Positions 1-8,700 of a stretch of 39,180 bases of DNA are shown here, piece by piece. The translations under genes were made by a program, and so were the position numbers. Where the stretch lies: NCBI RefSeq assembly GCF_004138165.1, contig NZ_RYFF01000047.1, positions 1 to 39,180 on the forward strand, written 5' to 3'. Origin of the DNA: Candidatus Chloroploca sp. Khr17 (lineage in GTDB: Bacteria > Chloroflexota > Chloroflexia > Chloroflexales > Chloroflexaceae). The first letter of the stretch is position 1. Every line of letters starts with the position of its first letter. Below the pieces are notes generated by a model that saw nothing but the letters and a program-made list of their open reading frames with translations, was not told the origin of the DNA and ran no database searches.

Positions 1-414
1 TTACGTTGCGGCCATGGTCTCCCGGATCTGCTGGAGGCGTCGAAGGATTGCCGTGATCTGCCCGCTCTGGAAGCGTGCGGCAAGCGTACCTTCGGAAAAG
101 CGGTCGGCGCGGACAGAGGCGGTCATCAACTTGCGCAGAGTATCGAGATCAGCCGTCGCTAGTGCCGCGCCGCCGTCCTCATCGTAACGCTGCGCCTCCG
201 CAGCCCATGTCACCCAGTCAAAGGTGATCAGGAACTGCTGGTGGTACAGCACCTGGATGAACTCGGCAACTTCGGGACTCTGCGACCAGAAGGGCAAGAC
301 GCCCGGATCGGCATGCCATTCGCCAAAGATATATCCCGGCTGCGCAAAGATGGGCAAGAAGGCGAGCAGAGCATCAAGTTGCGCACGACGAAGCGGGGGA
401 GGATGAGGTGTCAT
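1..414 (-). CDS. DUF6508 family protein
   Basis: A protein of about 137 residues, complete in the window because the TAA stop is at 1-3. The C-terminal half has the pattern I associate with DUF6508: a hydrophobic and aromatic middle (FGEWHA, FDWVTW), then the stretch ASVRADRFSEGTLA, then SGQITAILRRL. DUF6508 has no established reaction, and its members are small cytoplasmic proteins often found in accessory regions. I chose the ATG at 414 because a GGAG lies 9 bases upstream; the in-frame GTG at 429 overlaps that site. The gene is followed upstream by a hairpin repeat and then the AAA+ ATPase gene on the same strand. Nothing in the sequence shows a partnership. Family call fairly secure, function unknown. 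Confidence 0.7.
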   Translation of the reverse strand: MTPHPPPLRRAQLDALLAFLPIFAQPGYIFGEWHADPGVLPFWSQSPEVAEFIQVLYHQQFLITFDWVTWAAEAQRYDEDGGAALATADLDTLRKLMTASVRADRFSEGTLAARFQSGQITAILRRLQQIRETMAAT

Positions 415-587
415 CTGATGGCGCTCCACTTACATGAGTCGGTCGGCCTGCCCTGCATAGGTATCCAGCGAGGTGCGGTGCCAGAGCGCATCGTGCAGCC
501 ACGATCCACCGAGGCCACGAGCCAAAGGTAACCATATCATAACATAAATGATCCTGTAATCATAGCTTGATCTGATAATAGACTCGG

Positions 588-783
588 TGGTCAGGGATCG
601 GGGATCGGGGGTCAGGGTTCGGTCGCATACCACAACTGTGCCTGTCTTACTTGCTTCTTCAACCGCCCACGTACCTGCGCCCCCCGATCCCTAAACCCTG
701 GCCCCTAAACCCTGGCCCCTGAACCATAAACCCTGGCCCCTGGCCCCTGAACCCCGAACCCCGAACCCTAAACTCTAAACCCT
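588..783. repeat. palindromic GC-rich repeat, copy 1
   Basis: A G-rich arm (588-622, units such as GGGGATC and GGGTTC) ends in GGTCG. It is followed by a core of about 55 bases and then a C-rich arm (680-783, units such as CCCCTAAACCCTGG). The arms are imperfect inverted complements. The core (about 620-680, containing GTGCCTGTCTTACTTGCTTC and ending CACGTACCTGCG) recurs nearly unchanged at 3195-3255. No gene is supported in 430-827; the only other content is an AT-rich stretch at 535-585. Confidence 0.8.
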
Positions 784-827
784 TTCGCTTGAATCGTGCA
801 TGGCATATGTCCTGGGGGAATCAGTTC

Positions 828-3137
828 TTATGCATACGCCCGCGCAACCTCTTCACGAAGCCACTGGAGGTGGGGGTCATTGCCAAGCTCTAATTCGGCT
901 TCTTCAATCCACTGCTGGGCCACATCGTAGCGAATGCTCCGAGGCCAACTCCGCATTGTCGCCAACAGGTCACTGGTCGTAAGCAAAGGGGCCTGAATTT
1001 CGGTCGCTTGGCGAATCGACGCACGGGCTGCGCTATGCACCAGCGCCTTGATATCGGCGGGGGTGTAGAGCGGGCTAGCCTGAGCGAGTTGGGCCACATC
1101 AATCTGGGCATCGGCGGCAAAGCCCTTCAGCCGTGGAGCCGTCAGGTAGTAGTGAAAGATAGCGGCACGATCCGTTTCGTCGGGAGGAAAGATGGGCAAT
1201 TTCAGATCGAAACGTCCACTGCGTTGCAAGGCAACATCAATACCGCGTACGTAATTGGTGGTACCGACGACGATAACGCCATGATCCGCAATCCGACTGA
1301 GTTGTGCCAACAACTCATTGACCTGACGCTTCTCGTCAGTATGCATGTTATGCTCGCGACGCTGGGGCGCCACGGCATCCAGTTCATCAAGCACCAGCAC
1401 ACAGGGAGCGTGTGCCATCGCCCAATCAAAGACAGCCCGGATCTTCATGACCCCTTCCCCAAGCCACATACTGGTCATGTCACTAGGCTTCAATAAGCGA
1501 CAGGGAAGGTTGGCTTGTCCGGCGATGACGTGACCAATAAGACTCTTGCCGCATCCTGGTAGGCCATAGAGCAGAACCCCATTGGCCGCGACAATACCGA
1601 ACGAGGCGTACCGTTGACGATGAACTAATGGATCAAGGATGTCCTCATGGAGGCGCTGCTTAATATCTTGGTAACCCGCAATGTCATCCCACGTTAGTAG
1701 TTGACTCACTGGTGGCTCACGGCGCAAGAGAACTCCAGAGATACGCATGGGTTCAGCAAGCGGGGCACGGCCCTCTTCCAGAAATATGGGTTCACCGGTG
1801 AGGCCATCAACAAAGCCGCAGCGTACGGTTGTTGTTTTCAGCGCTTGATTGAGATTACGCGCAATCGCCGTCACTTGTTCGGTTGCGAGGGCCGCTACAT
1901 CGCTAGGAACAAGCAACCAGACGGTGTTGACACTGGCCAGGTTGTCAAGTTTCTGACGCAGCTTGGCTTCAAGGGCAAAGAATGGATTCGAGCCATACAA
2001 ACTCAGGCTGCGCAAGGTTTCAAGTTCGATCCAAAGCTCATTACCTACCTGGATATCTGGGCGATCACGCCGATTGTGGATATGCTGCCCATCCGCATCA
2101 AGCGGTGCGAAGACCTTTTCCACTCTGATCTGATCTGGCGGATACTGCGTCTGTAGATAGCTCAAGACAAGGCTTTTGAGGACGATATGCTCAGTACTCT
2201 CGAAACCAGAACGCAAGGCGCTATCGGAGGGCTGCAGCATCCGACGATCAAGCAGGAGATCACGGGTACGCACCGCATCAGCGAGCAGACCTGCCACACT
2301 CATCGGGGGTTGGATCCCCGGTCGAACAGCCTGCAAATGACCCGTAAAGGCGGCAAACCATTGGAGAAGTGCGGGGAGACAAGATTCACCTGATGGTTCC
2401 GCAAGCCCGCGTAACTGCGCCCCCACGTCTGGTCGCTCCTGCAGAGTCAGCGTATGGGGTACGAAACTATCCCGTAGTGTCTGCACCAGTTCATCATCCT
2501 CGAAATCTTCTGGATGTTGACGGAGCAGATAGACTGCCCCTTGACTGGGGAAGGTCTCCATCGTCTCTGTATCCATCTGTCCCAGCCCTTGCCGTAAGCG
2601 TTCACCCGAAAGAATGGTTGGTGATCGCGGTACCGACAGATCACGAAGCATCAACGCCCGACGGCCCATCATCGCGGTTCCATAGCCACAGATGAAATGA
2701 AAGAGATCGTCAGACGCCTCGACAAAGAGGCAGACCGGGCGCAGTGCCCAGATGGCGCTATGGAGGCTTAACAGGCGCAAGCGAATACGCGCATCTTCGT
2801 GCAACCCATCAAGCGTGAAAAGGTGGTACAGCGGGGAGGTAAGCGACAGCGTGGGAAGGGTTGGCGCAGCAGTTGGTTGTTGTATCACGGGCGCAGCCCG
2901 AAAGAGCACAATCTCGTCATAGACTGAAGTGCCACCGGGTAATTGAAAAGCCACGCCCCACTCCGCCAAAAGCTCGAGCACTCGTTCGAGCGACGCCTGA
3001 TGGACACGGGATACTGCCTTGTAGCCAAACAACTGCATCAGATCAGGGATAGTTGTACGCCACTGGCCGCGTTTGCGCCGATCAATCTGGGCAAGCACCG
3101 TGGTACATCCAACGTCCAAGATGTCTGTTTGTTCCAT
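828..3137 (-). CDS. AAA+ ATPase with N-terminal helical and nuclease-like domains
   Basis: About 769 residues. The C-terminal third is a classic AAA+ module: Walker A GLPGCGKS (Lys531), Walker B VLVLDELD (Asp584, Glu585), sensor-1 region VVGTTN, and arginine-finger segment RSGRFD, followed by a helical lid. This subgroup resembles FtsH/Cdc48-type unfoldase ATPases. The middle (about 330-430) has RPDI followed by LWIELE (Asp361, Glu371, Glu373), which looks like a PD-(D/E)XK nuclease core with the lysine replaced, so it may bind DNA without cutting; this is inference. The N-terminal 85 residues are helical and unrecognised. The frame stays open to 3236, but that extension only translates the repeat. 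GGAG lies just upstream of two consecutive ATGs (3140 and 3137), and the second has better spacing. A defence or DNA-metabolism role is plausible but not shown. Confidence 0.8.
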   Translation of the reverse strand: MEQTDILDVGCTTVLAQIDRRKRGQWRTTIPDLMQLFGYKAVSRVHQASLERVLELLAEWGVAFQLPGGTSVYDEIVLFRAAPVIQQPTAAPTLPTLSLTSPLYHLFTLDGLHEDARIRLRLLSLHSAIWALRPVCLFVEASDDLFHFICGYGTAMMGRRALMLRDLSVPRSPTILSGERLRQGLGQMDTETMETFPSQGAVYLLRQHPEDFEDDELVQTLRDSFVPHTLTLQERPDVGAQLRGLAEPSGESCLPALLQWFAAFTGHLQAVRPGIQPPMSVAGLLADAVRTRDLLLDRRMLQPSDSALRSGFESTEHIVLKSLVLSYLQTQYPPDQIRVEKVFAPLDADGQHIHNRRDRPDIQVGNELWIELETLRSLSLYGSNPFFALEAKLRQKLDNLASVNTVWLLVPSDVAALATEQVTAIARNLNQALKTTTVRCGFVDGLTGEPIFLEEGRAPLAEPMRISGVLLRREPPVSQLLTWDDIAGYQDIKQRLHEDILDPLVHRQRYASFGIVAANGVLLYGLPGCGKSLIGHVIAGQANLPCRLLKPSDMTSMWLGEGVMKIRAVFDWAMAHAPCVLVLDELDAVAPQRREHNMHTDEKRQVNELLAQLSRIADHGVIVVGTTNYVRGIDVALQRSGRFDLKLPIFPPDETDRAAIFHYYLTAPRLKGFAADAQIDVAQLAQASPLYTPADIKALVHSAARASIRQATEIQAPLLTTSDLLATMRSWPRSIRYDVAQQWIEEAELELGNDPHLQWLREEVARAYA

Positions 3138-3163
3138 CATGCACTCCTTCGTACGTGATTGGG

Positions 3164-3362
3164 ACTGGGGTTCAGGGTTCGGGGTTCGGGGTTCGGTCGT
3201 GTACCACAATTGTGCCTGTCTCACTTGCTTCTTCAACCCCCCACGTACCTGCGCCCCCCTAAACCCTGGCCCCTGGCCCCTAAACGCTGATCCCCGACCC
3301 CTAAACCCTGACCCCTAAACCCTGACCCCTAAACCCTGACCCCCGATCCCCGACCCCCAAAC
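3164..3362. repeat. palindromic GC-rich repeat, copy 2
   Basis: Same architecture as the copy at 588-783: a G-rich arm of GGGGTTC units, GGTCG, the conserved core at about 3195-3255, then a C-rich arm of CCCCTAAACCCTGA-type units. It fills the space between the divergent AAA+ ATPase gene and the antitoxin-like gene. The core ends with CACGTACCTGCGCCCCCC as in copy 1. Confidence 0.8.
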
Positions 3363-3438
3363 GTTCTTGTGCTTCCATGCGGTCGAAGTGATACAATACG
3401 CGCAGTTGGTGCGTGAGACCAAACCAGAGGAGCCACGG

Positions 3439-4161
<723 letters not shown>

Positions 4162-4207
4162 TCGATCTGCGCCACGAGGAACGCTCACCATAACCCTGGG
4201 AGGGCTG

Positions 4208-4537
4208 ATGAACCTGAATTTGGAAAGCTACTTTGACTACCTCGCCCCCGATGATATTCGGATCAAAGGGACGCGCATCGGCATTGAGAGTGTGCTCTAC
4301 GAGTATGTGCATCGGGGCCAGGCGGCTGAGGCGATTGCGGCCCACTTTCCCACCCTGAGCCTCGAACAGGTCTATGCCACCATCCTCTGGTATCTCCGTG
4401 ACCGTGAGCGTCTGGATCCCTACCTCGCCGATTGGCTCGCGGCCAGTCACGCTGCGCGCGAGGCGCAGGAACTGAACCCGCCACCGATTGTGCTGAAGCT
4501 GCGTCAGCTCAAAGCTGCCCGCCAGGCGTCGTTGTAG
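4208..4537 (+). CDS. DUF433 antitoxin
   Basis: A 109-residue protein with a clear DUF433 domain: YLAPDDIRIKGTRIGIESVL, then GQAAEAIAAHFPTLSLEQVY and ATILWYLRDRE. DUF433 is a helix-turn-helix-like fold of the VapB antitoxin type. The start ATG is preceded by GGGAGGG at 4198-4204. The DUF5615 toxin gene begins 9 bases after the stop, so the two are almost certainly co-transcribed. The expected role is neutralising the toxin and autorepressing the operon; this is known for related pairs, not shown here. Confidence 0.88.
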   Translation: MNLNLESYFDYLAPDDIRIKGTRIGIESVLYEYVHRGQAAEAIAAHFPTLSLEQVYATILWYLRDRERLDPYLADWLAASHAAREAQELNPPPIVLKLRQLKAARQASL

Positions 4538-4546
4538 GTTCTGCTG

Positions 4547-4903
4547 ATGCGCTACCTGCTTGATGAACATATCGACCCGGTGCTCCGTCGTGCGTTGCTG
4601 CGTGCTGACCCAGCGCTCGAAGTGTGGATGATCGGTGATCCCGGCGCGCCGTCGCGGGGGACTCTTGACCCGGATATTCTGATCTGGTGCGAGATGAATG
4701 GCTTTTGTCTGGTTACCAATAACCGTAAATCTATGCCGCGTCACCTTGCCGATCATCTTGCCTTGGGGCAGCATATGCCTGGTATCTTCGTGGTGAACCT
4801 TGCGCTGAGTATGGGTCACCTCACTGATGAGTTGGTGCTCATTGCTGGGGTGGCTGCCGATGATGAGTTCCGTGATTTGATCGTGTATCTCCCGCTAAGT
4901 TAA
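4547..4903 (+). CDS. DUF5615 PIN-like toxin
   Basis: A 118-residue protein with the DUF5615 (PIN-like, formerly Mut7-C related) layout: N-terminal MRYLLDEHIDPVLRRALLR with the acidic pair D-E, then DPDILIWCEMNGFCLVTNN, and a C-terminal beta-helix tail. PIN-like proteins are metal-dependent ribonucleases; the conserved acidic residues Asp6 and Glu7 and the later TNN strand are in place, so it looks intact. It directly follows the DUF433 gene, the standard partner of this family. The expected activity is RNA cleavage when free of antitoxin (family knowledge). Confidence 0.88.
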   Translation: MRYLLDEHIDPVLRRALLRADPALEVWMIGDPGAPSRGTLDPDILIWCEMNGFCLVTNNRKSMPRHLADHLALGQHMPGIFVVNLALSMGHLTDELVLIAGVAADDEFRDLIVYLPLS

Positions 4904-4937
4904 TCACAACAACCGCCCCTGCCCCTCCTGCTCATTT

Positions 4938-5240
4938 GTCGGGACTCTCGGGGTTAGGGTTCGGGGTTCAGGGTTCGGGGTTCAGGGTTCGGTCGCGTAC
5001 CTGCGCCCCCCGATCCATGACCCCTGACCCCTGACCCCTGACCCCTGACCCCTAGCCCCTAGCCCCTAGCCCCTAGCCCCTAGCCCCTAGCCCCTGACCC
5101 GCAAATAGCGTAACCCTTCGCGTCTTCGCGTGAACTTCTTTGAAAAGTATTGCCCCTAACCCCCGATACCCAACCCCCCGATCCCCGATCCCCGATCCCC
5201 GATCCCCGATCCCCGATCCCCGATCCCCGACCCCCGACCC
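4938..5240. repeat. palindromic GC-rich repeat, copy 3, with two extra C-rich arrays
   Basis: A G-rich arm (4948-4990, GGGGTTC/AGGGTTC units) ends in GGTCG and runs straight into CGTACCTGCGCCCCCC. Compared with the copies at 588 and 3164, the inner core is missing. In the full copies the deleted piece is bounded by GTACC direct repeats, as expected for slippage deletion. The C-rich side consists of CCCCTGA units, then CCCCTAG units (about 5050-5095), then after about 60 bases CCCCGAT units (5170-5235). This accounts for the whole gap between the toxin gene and the next CDS. Confidence 0.8.
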
Positions 5241-5250
5241 CTTTCCGCTT

Positions 5251-5751
5251 TCAAGAGCGCCCCGGCACCCGCGCCCGCACCACTGGCTTGGTCGCCGCCG
5301 AGACTTTCTGCTCCAACTCGGGGTCGGCGGCGAGCAAGCGGCGCAGCAATTCGTCCGGCGTAAGCTCCGGCTCGCTGACCTCGGCCTGGGCGCCCGCGAC
5401 GATGACGATCACTGCGGGCGGCGCGGGTGCAGCAGGGGCAGGCGTGGCTGGCTTCGCGGCGGCGCGCTGCTTGAGTCGCTCGGCCAGCGCACCGGCAATC
5501 GGCGCAGCCACGCCGGTGATCAGTGCCAGCACGATCTCCTTGTTCGCCGCCGCGCCTTCGGCCACCTGGCGCACGATCTCGTAAACATCGCCGCCCATCG
5601 CCCCGGTGTAGGCCGGTTGCGGCTCAAGGCCCTGGGCGCGCAGGTCGGTCAAGGCCGCGTCGGCAAGCGCCGTGACCGCCGCAGGGTCGGGCCGGGCCGG
5701 GTCGGCGTCAACGAACTCGATCTGGATGGTGAGTTGCAATAATTCCGTCAT
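5251..5751 (-). CDS. small hypothetical protein paired with the caspase-NB-ARC gene
   Basis: A 166-residue protein I do not recognise as a named family. The N-terminal 50 residues look like a compact alpha/beta domain (LLQLTIQIEFVDADP). The centre has a hydrophobic helix (EIVLALITGVAAPIAGALA) that could insert in or associate with a membrane, followed by a basic, Ala/Pro-rich linker. A second small region (VIVIVAGA...ELTPDELLRRLLAADPELE) then precedes a basic tail. AGGAG lies 7 bases before the ATG. It begins 25 bases after the stop of the caspase-NB-ARC-TPR gene, so the two form an operon. Small proteins placed like this often carry effector-associated adaptor domains; that role is inference. 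Confidence 0.6.
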   Translation of the reverse strand: MTELLQLTIQIEFVDADPARPDPAAVTALADAALTDLRAQGLEPQPAYTGAMGGDVYEIVRQVAEGAAANKEIVLALITGVAAPIAGALAERLKQRAAAKPATPAPAAPAPPAVIVIVAGAQAEVSEPELTPDELLRRLLAADPELEQKVSAATKPVVRARVPGRS

Positions 5752-5776
5752 CGTTTGACTCCTGGTGCGAACAAGA

Positions 5777-8700
5777 TCAGAGGATCTGTTGCTTACGCAG
5801 TACGTAGAGTGATAGTAGTATACCTATCAAAACGCCAAAGAGGCCGCCCCAACCTTTGGCCGACGCTCCGGTGAGCCACTCGATGATGGCCCCCACGAGT
5901 GTCCCAAAAAAAACTGGGATTAACATACTGTCAATTGACCGTATCAGTAGTGCTGCAGGACGCCAGAACAGGCTGAAAAGTGCACATAGGAAAACCCCTC
6001 CAAGAATCGGGAATAATGGTAAATCTGGAATGAGCCACCTGATTGCCCAGAGCAGTGCTGTACTAAGCATGATCTGGATGATAAGTGTGCCGCCATAAAC
6101 TATGGTGAGATGTAAGCTGGCAGATCTAGTGAGTGGGTGTTTGAGTGGCAGTGCTTGTCTTGAAATTTTCAAGGCTTCTCGTGCAAGCTTCCTTGATTTG
6201 CTACATTCCCCCTCAACATAACTAATCTGGCTTAGCGTAAGGAGGGAATTTGCATAATCAATCGTCTCCTGGTAGGGCGGTTGTGAGAAGAAATTGACCG
6301 CCTCTTGTGCATGTATACGGGCATTGGCGAACTCTTGTTGACGCATGGCAATCTTACTGAGCATAAGCAACAACGTCATGACTTCTTTGTTCTGTCGACC
6401 ATTAATCTGCTCGATTACGGCAATAGCTTCTCTGAATAATCTATGAGCTTTAGTTAACCTCCTTTGCTGCAAGGCAAGACCTCCCATAGCAGCTAAGACC
6501 TGGGCCGTGTCTTTATGCTGGCGGCCCACGGATTGGTCGAGAACGGCGAGCGCCTCGGTCAAGTAGTTTTCGGCGTCGGCAAGCCGCCCTTGTTGTAGGG
6601 CAAGTCCGCCCAGGCCAGCTAAGACCTGGGCCATGTCTTTATGCTGGCGGCCCACGGATTGGTCGAGGATCGCCAGGGCCTCCTGGAAGAACTGGCGGGC
6701 GGCGGGGTAGTCGCCTTCGGCATCCGCGACCCTGCCCAGGGCATGCAGGGTGACCGCCGTCGAGCGGTGCTGGCGGCCCAGCACCGCCTCGTGGATCGCC
6801 AGGGCCTCCTGGAAGAACTGGCGGGCGGCGGGGTAGTCGCCTTCGTCCTGCGCGACCCGGCCCAGGGCGTGCAGGGTGCCCGCCGTGTCGCGATGCTGGC
6901 GGCCCTGCACGGCCGTGTGGATCGCCAGGGCCTCCGTGAAGAACTGGCGGGCGGCGGGGTAGTCGCCTTCGTCCTGCGCGACCCGGCCCAGTTCGTGCAG
7001 GGTGCCCGCCGTGTCGCGATGCTGGCGGCCCTGCACCGCCTCGTTGATCGCCAGGGCCTCCGTGAAGAACTGGCTGGCGGCGGGGTAGTCGCCTTCGGCC
7101 TGTGCGACCCAGCCCAGGGCGTGCAGGGTGACCGCCGTGTCGCGATGCTGGCGGCCCAGCACCGCCTGTTCAATCTCCAAGGTCTCTTGGAAATAGCGGC
7201 GGGCGGCGGGGTAGTCGCCTTCGGCCTGTGCGACGAGGCCCAATGCGAGCAGGGTGTCCGCCGTGTCGCGATGCTGGCGGCCCTGCACGGCCGTTGTGAT
7301 CGCCAGGGCCTCCTGGAAGGACTGGCGAGCGGTGGGGTAATCGCCTTCGGCCTGTGCGACCCAGCCCAGGGCGTGCAGGGTGCCCGCCGTGTCGCGATGC
7401 TGGCGGCCATGCACCGCCTCGTAGATCGCCAGGGCCTCCGCCAAGTACTGGCGAGCGGCGGGGTAGTCGCCTTCGGCCTGCGCGACGAAGCCCAATTCGT
7501 GCAGGGTGACCGCAGTGTCGCGATGCTGGCGGCCCAGCACCGCCTTGTAGATCGCCAGGGCCTCCTGGAAGCACTGGCGGGCGGCGGGGTAGTCGCCTTC
7601 GGCCTGCGCGACGTTGCCCAGGGCGTGCAGGGTGACCGCCGTGTCGCGATGCTGGCGGCCATGCACCTCAATCCTGATGTCAAGTGCTTGCCGAAAATAC
7701 TCACCAGCGCTGGCATAATCCTTCGCATCATAGGCGATTAGGCCCGCACTATGGAGCAGCGCCGCTCCCTCACGGTCGTGTTCGGGGGCACCAGCATCAA
7801 GAAGGTGCGTGATGTGTTCGCGGAAGAGGCTCCCCTTCAACTCGCCCTCGTCGTCAAGGCGCTGGATCGTTTGGGCAAGCCCACGAGCCGCCCGCCGCCG
7901 GTCGTTGGGTACATCCTCGCTGACGCTGTGTGCGTAGGCGATCATCAGGCGATGGAGTTGGTAGGTGTCTGCGCTGCGCTCGATCAGGCCCAGTTCGCGT
8001 AGGAGCCGCAGGGCACCCTCGCCGTGCTCGCGTTGTGATTCGTCCGCCGGATCCAGCCCCTCGGCCCGGAGCAGCACCTCAGCCGGGATGGGTTGGGGGG
8101 CGAGTTGCGCCGCCGCCAGCCAGAGCATCCGGGCGCGGGCATGCTCCGCTTGCACCCCCAGGCGTCCGTAGCTCAGCGCAAAGGAGGCGACAATGCTGGC
8201 CTGGTGGCCCTGCGGCAACCCCTCGGCCAGTTCGGGGCTCAGCGAGCGGTGTCTGATGCTTTCGGCCCGCAACTGCGCGAGGTACTCCCCCAGGGTTGCG
8301 GCACTTCTGGCCAGATAGCCGCCGCAGAGCGTTAAGGCCAGGGCGTGACCACCCAGTTCGCCCACCAACCCCGCCGCTGCCTCGGCCTCGCGTGGATCTG
8401 CCAGCATATCCTCGATAGTACAGCCCCGCTCAAGCGCCCGTGGGCCAAGCAACAGCGCCTGACTCGCCTCGTCGAGCAGGACGCCCAGCGGGAAGGGGCG
8501 CACGCTGCTGCGAGGTGCCCAACTTTGGCGGCGCGTGGTGATCAGCACCCGGCTGCCGCCACCCCGCGGCCGCCACAACTCCAGCAACGCCGGGTCCTCG
8601 AGGTTGTCGAAGATCAGCAGCCGTCGCCCCGGTGTTTCCCAGATCGCTCGCACTTGTTCCGCCTGTTGGCGCAAGCTCAGGCGTGTGGTGCGCTCGATCC

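Noticed and set aside
430-633. 67-codon minus-strand open frame next to the DUF6508 gene
   Set aside because: Its first part translates the G-rich repeat arm, and the composition is unlike a protein.
3138-3236. N-terminal extension of the AAA+ ATPase to 3236
   Set aside because: The extra residues are a translation of the hairpin repeat core, and the ribosome binding site GGAG lies at the internal ATG pair.
5140-5742. Plus-strand frames overlapping the small partner gene
   Set aside because: They start in the CCCCGAT array and are antisense shadows of the 5251-5751 gene, which has a good ribosome binding site and operon context.
6619-7741. Long open frames on both strands over the TPR region
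   Set aside because: They arise because the 126-base repeat is a multiple of three and GC-rich; their translations are low-complexity Arg/Pro or Gly/Val repeats with no known domain, while the minus-strand TPR frame is clearly real.
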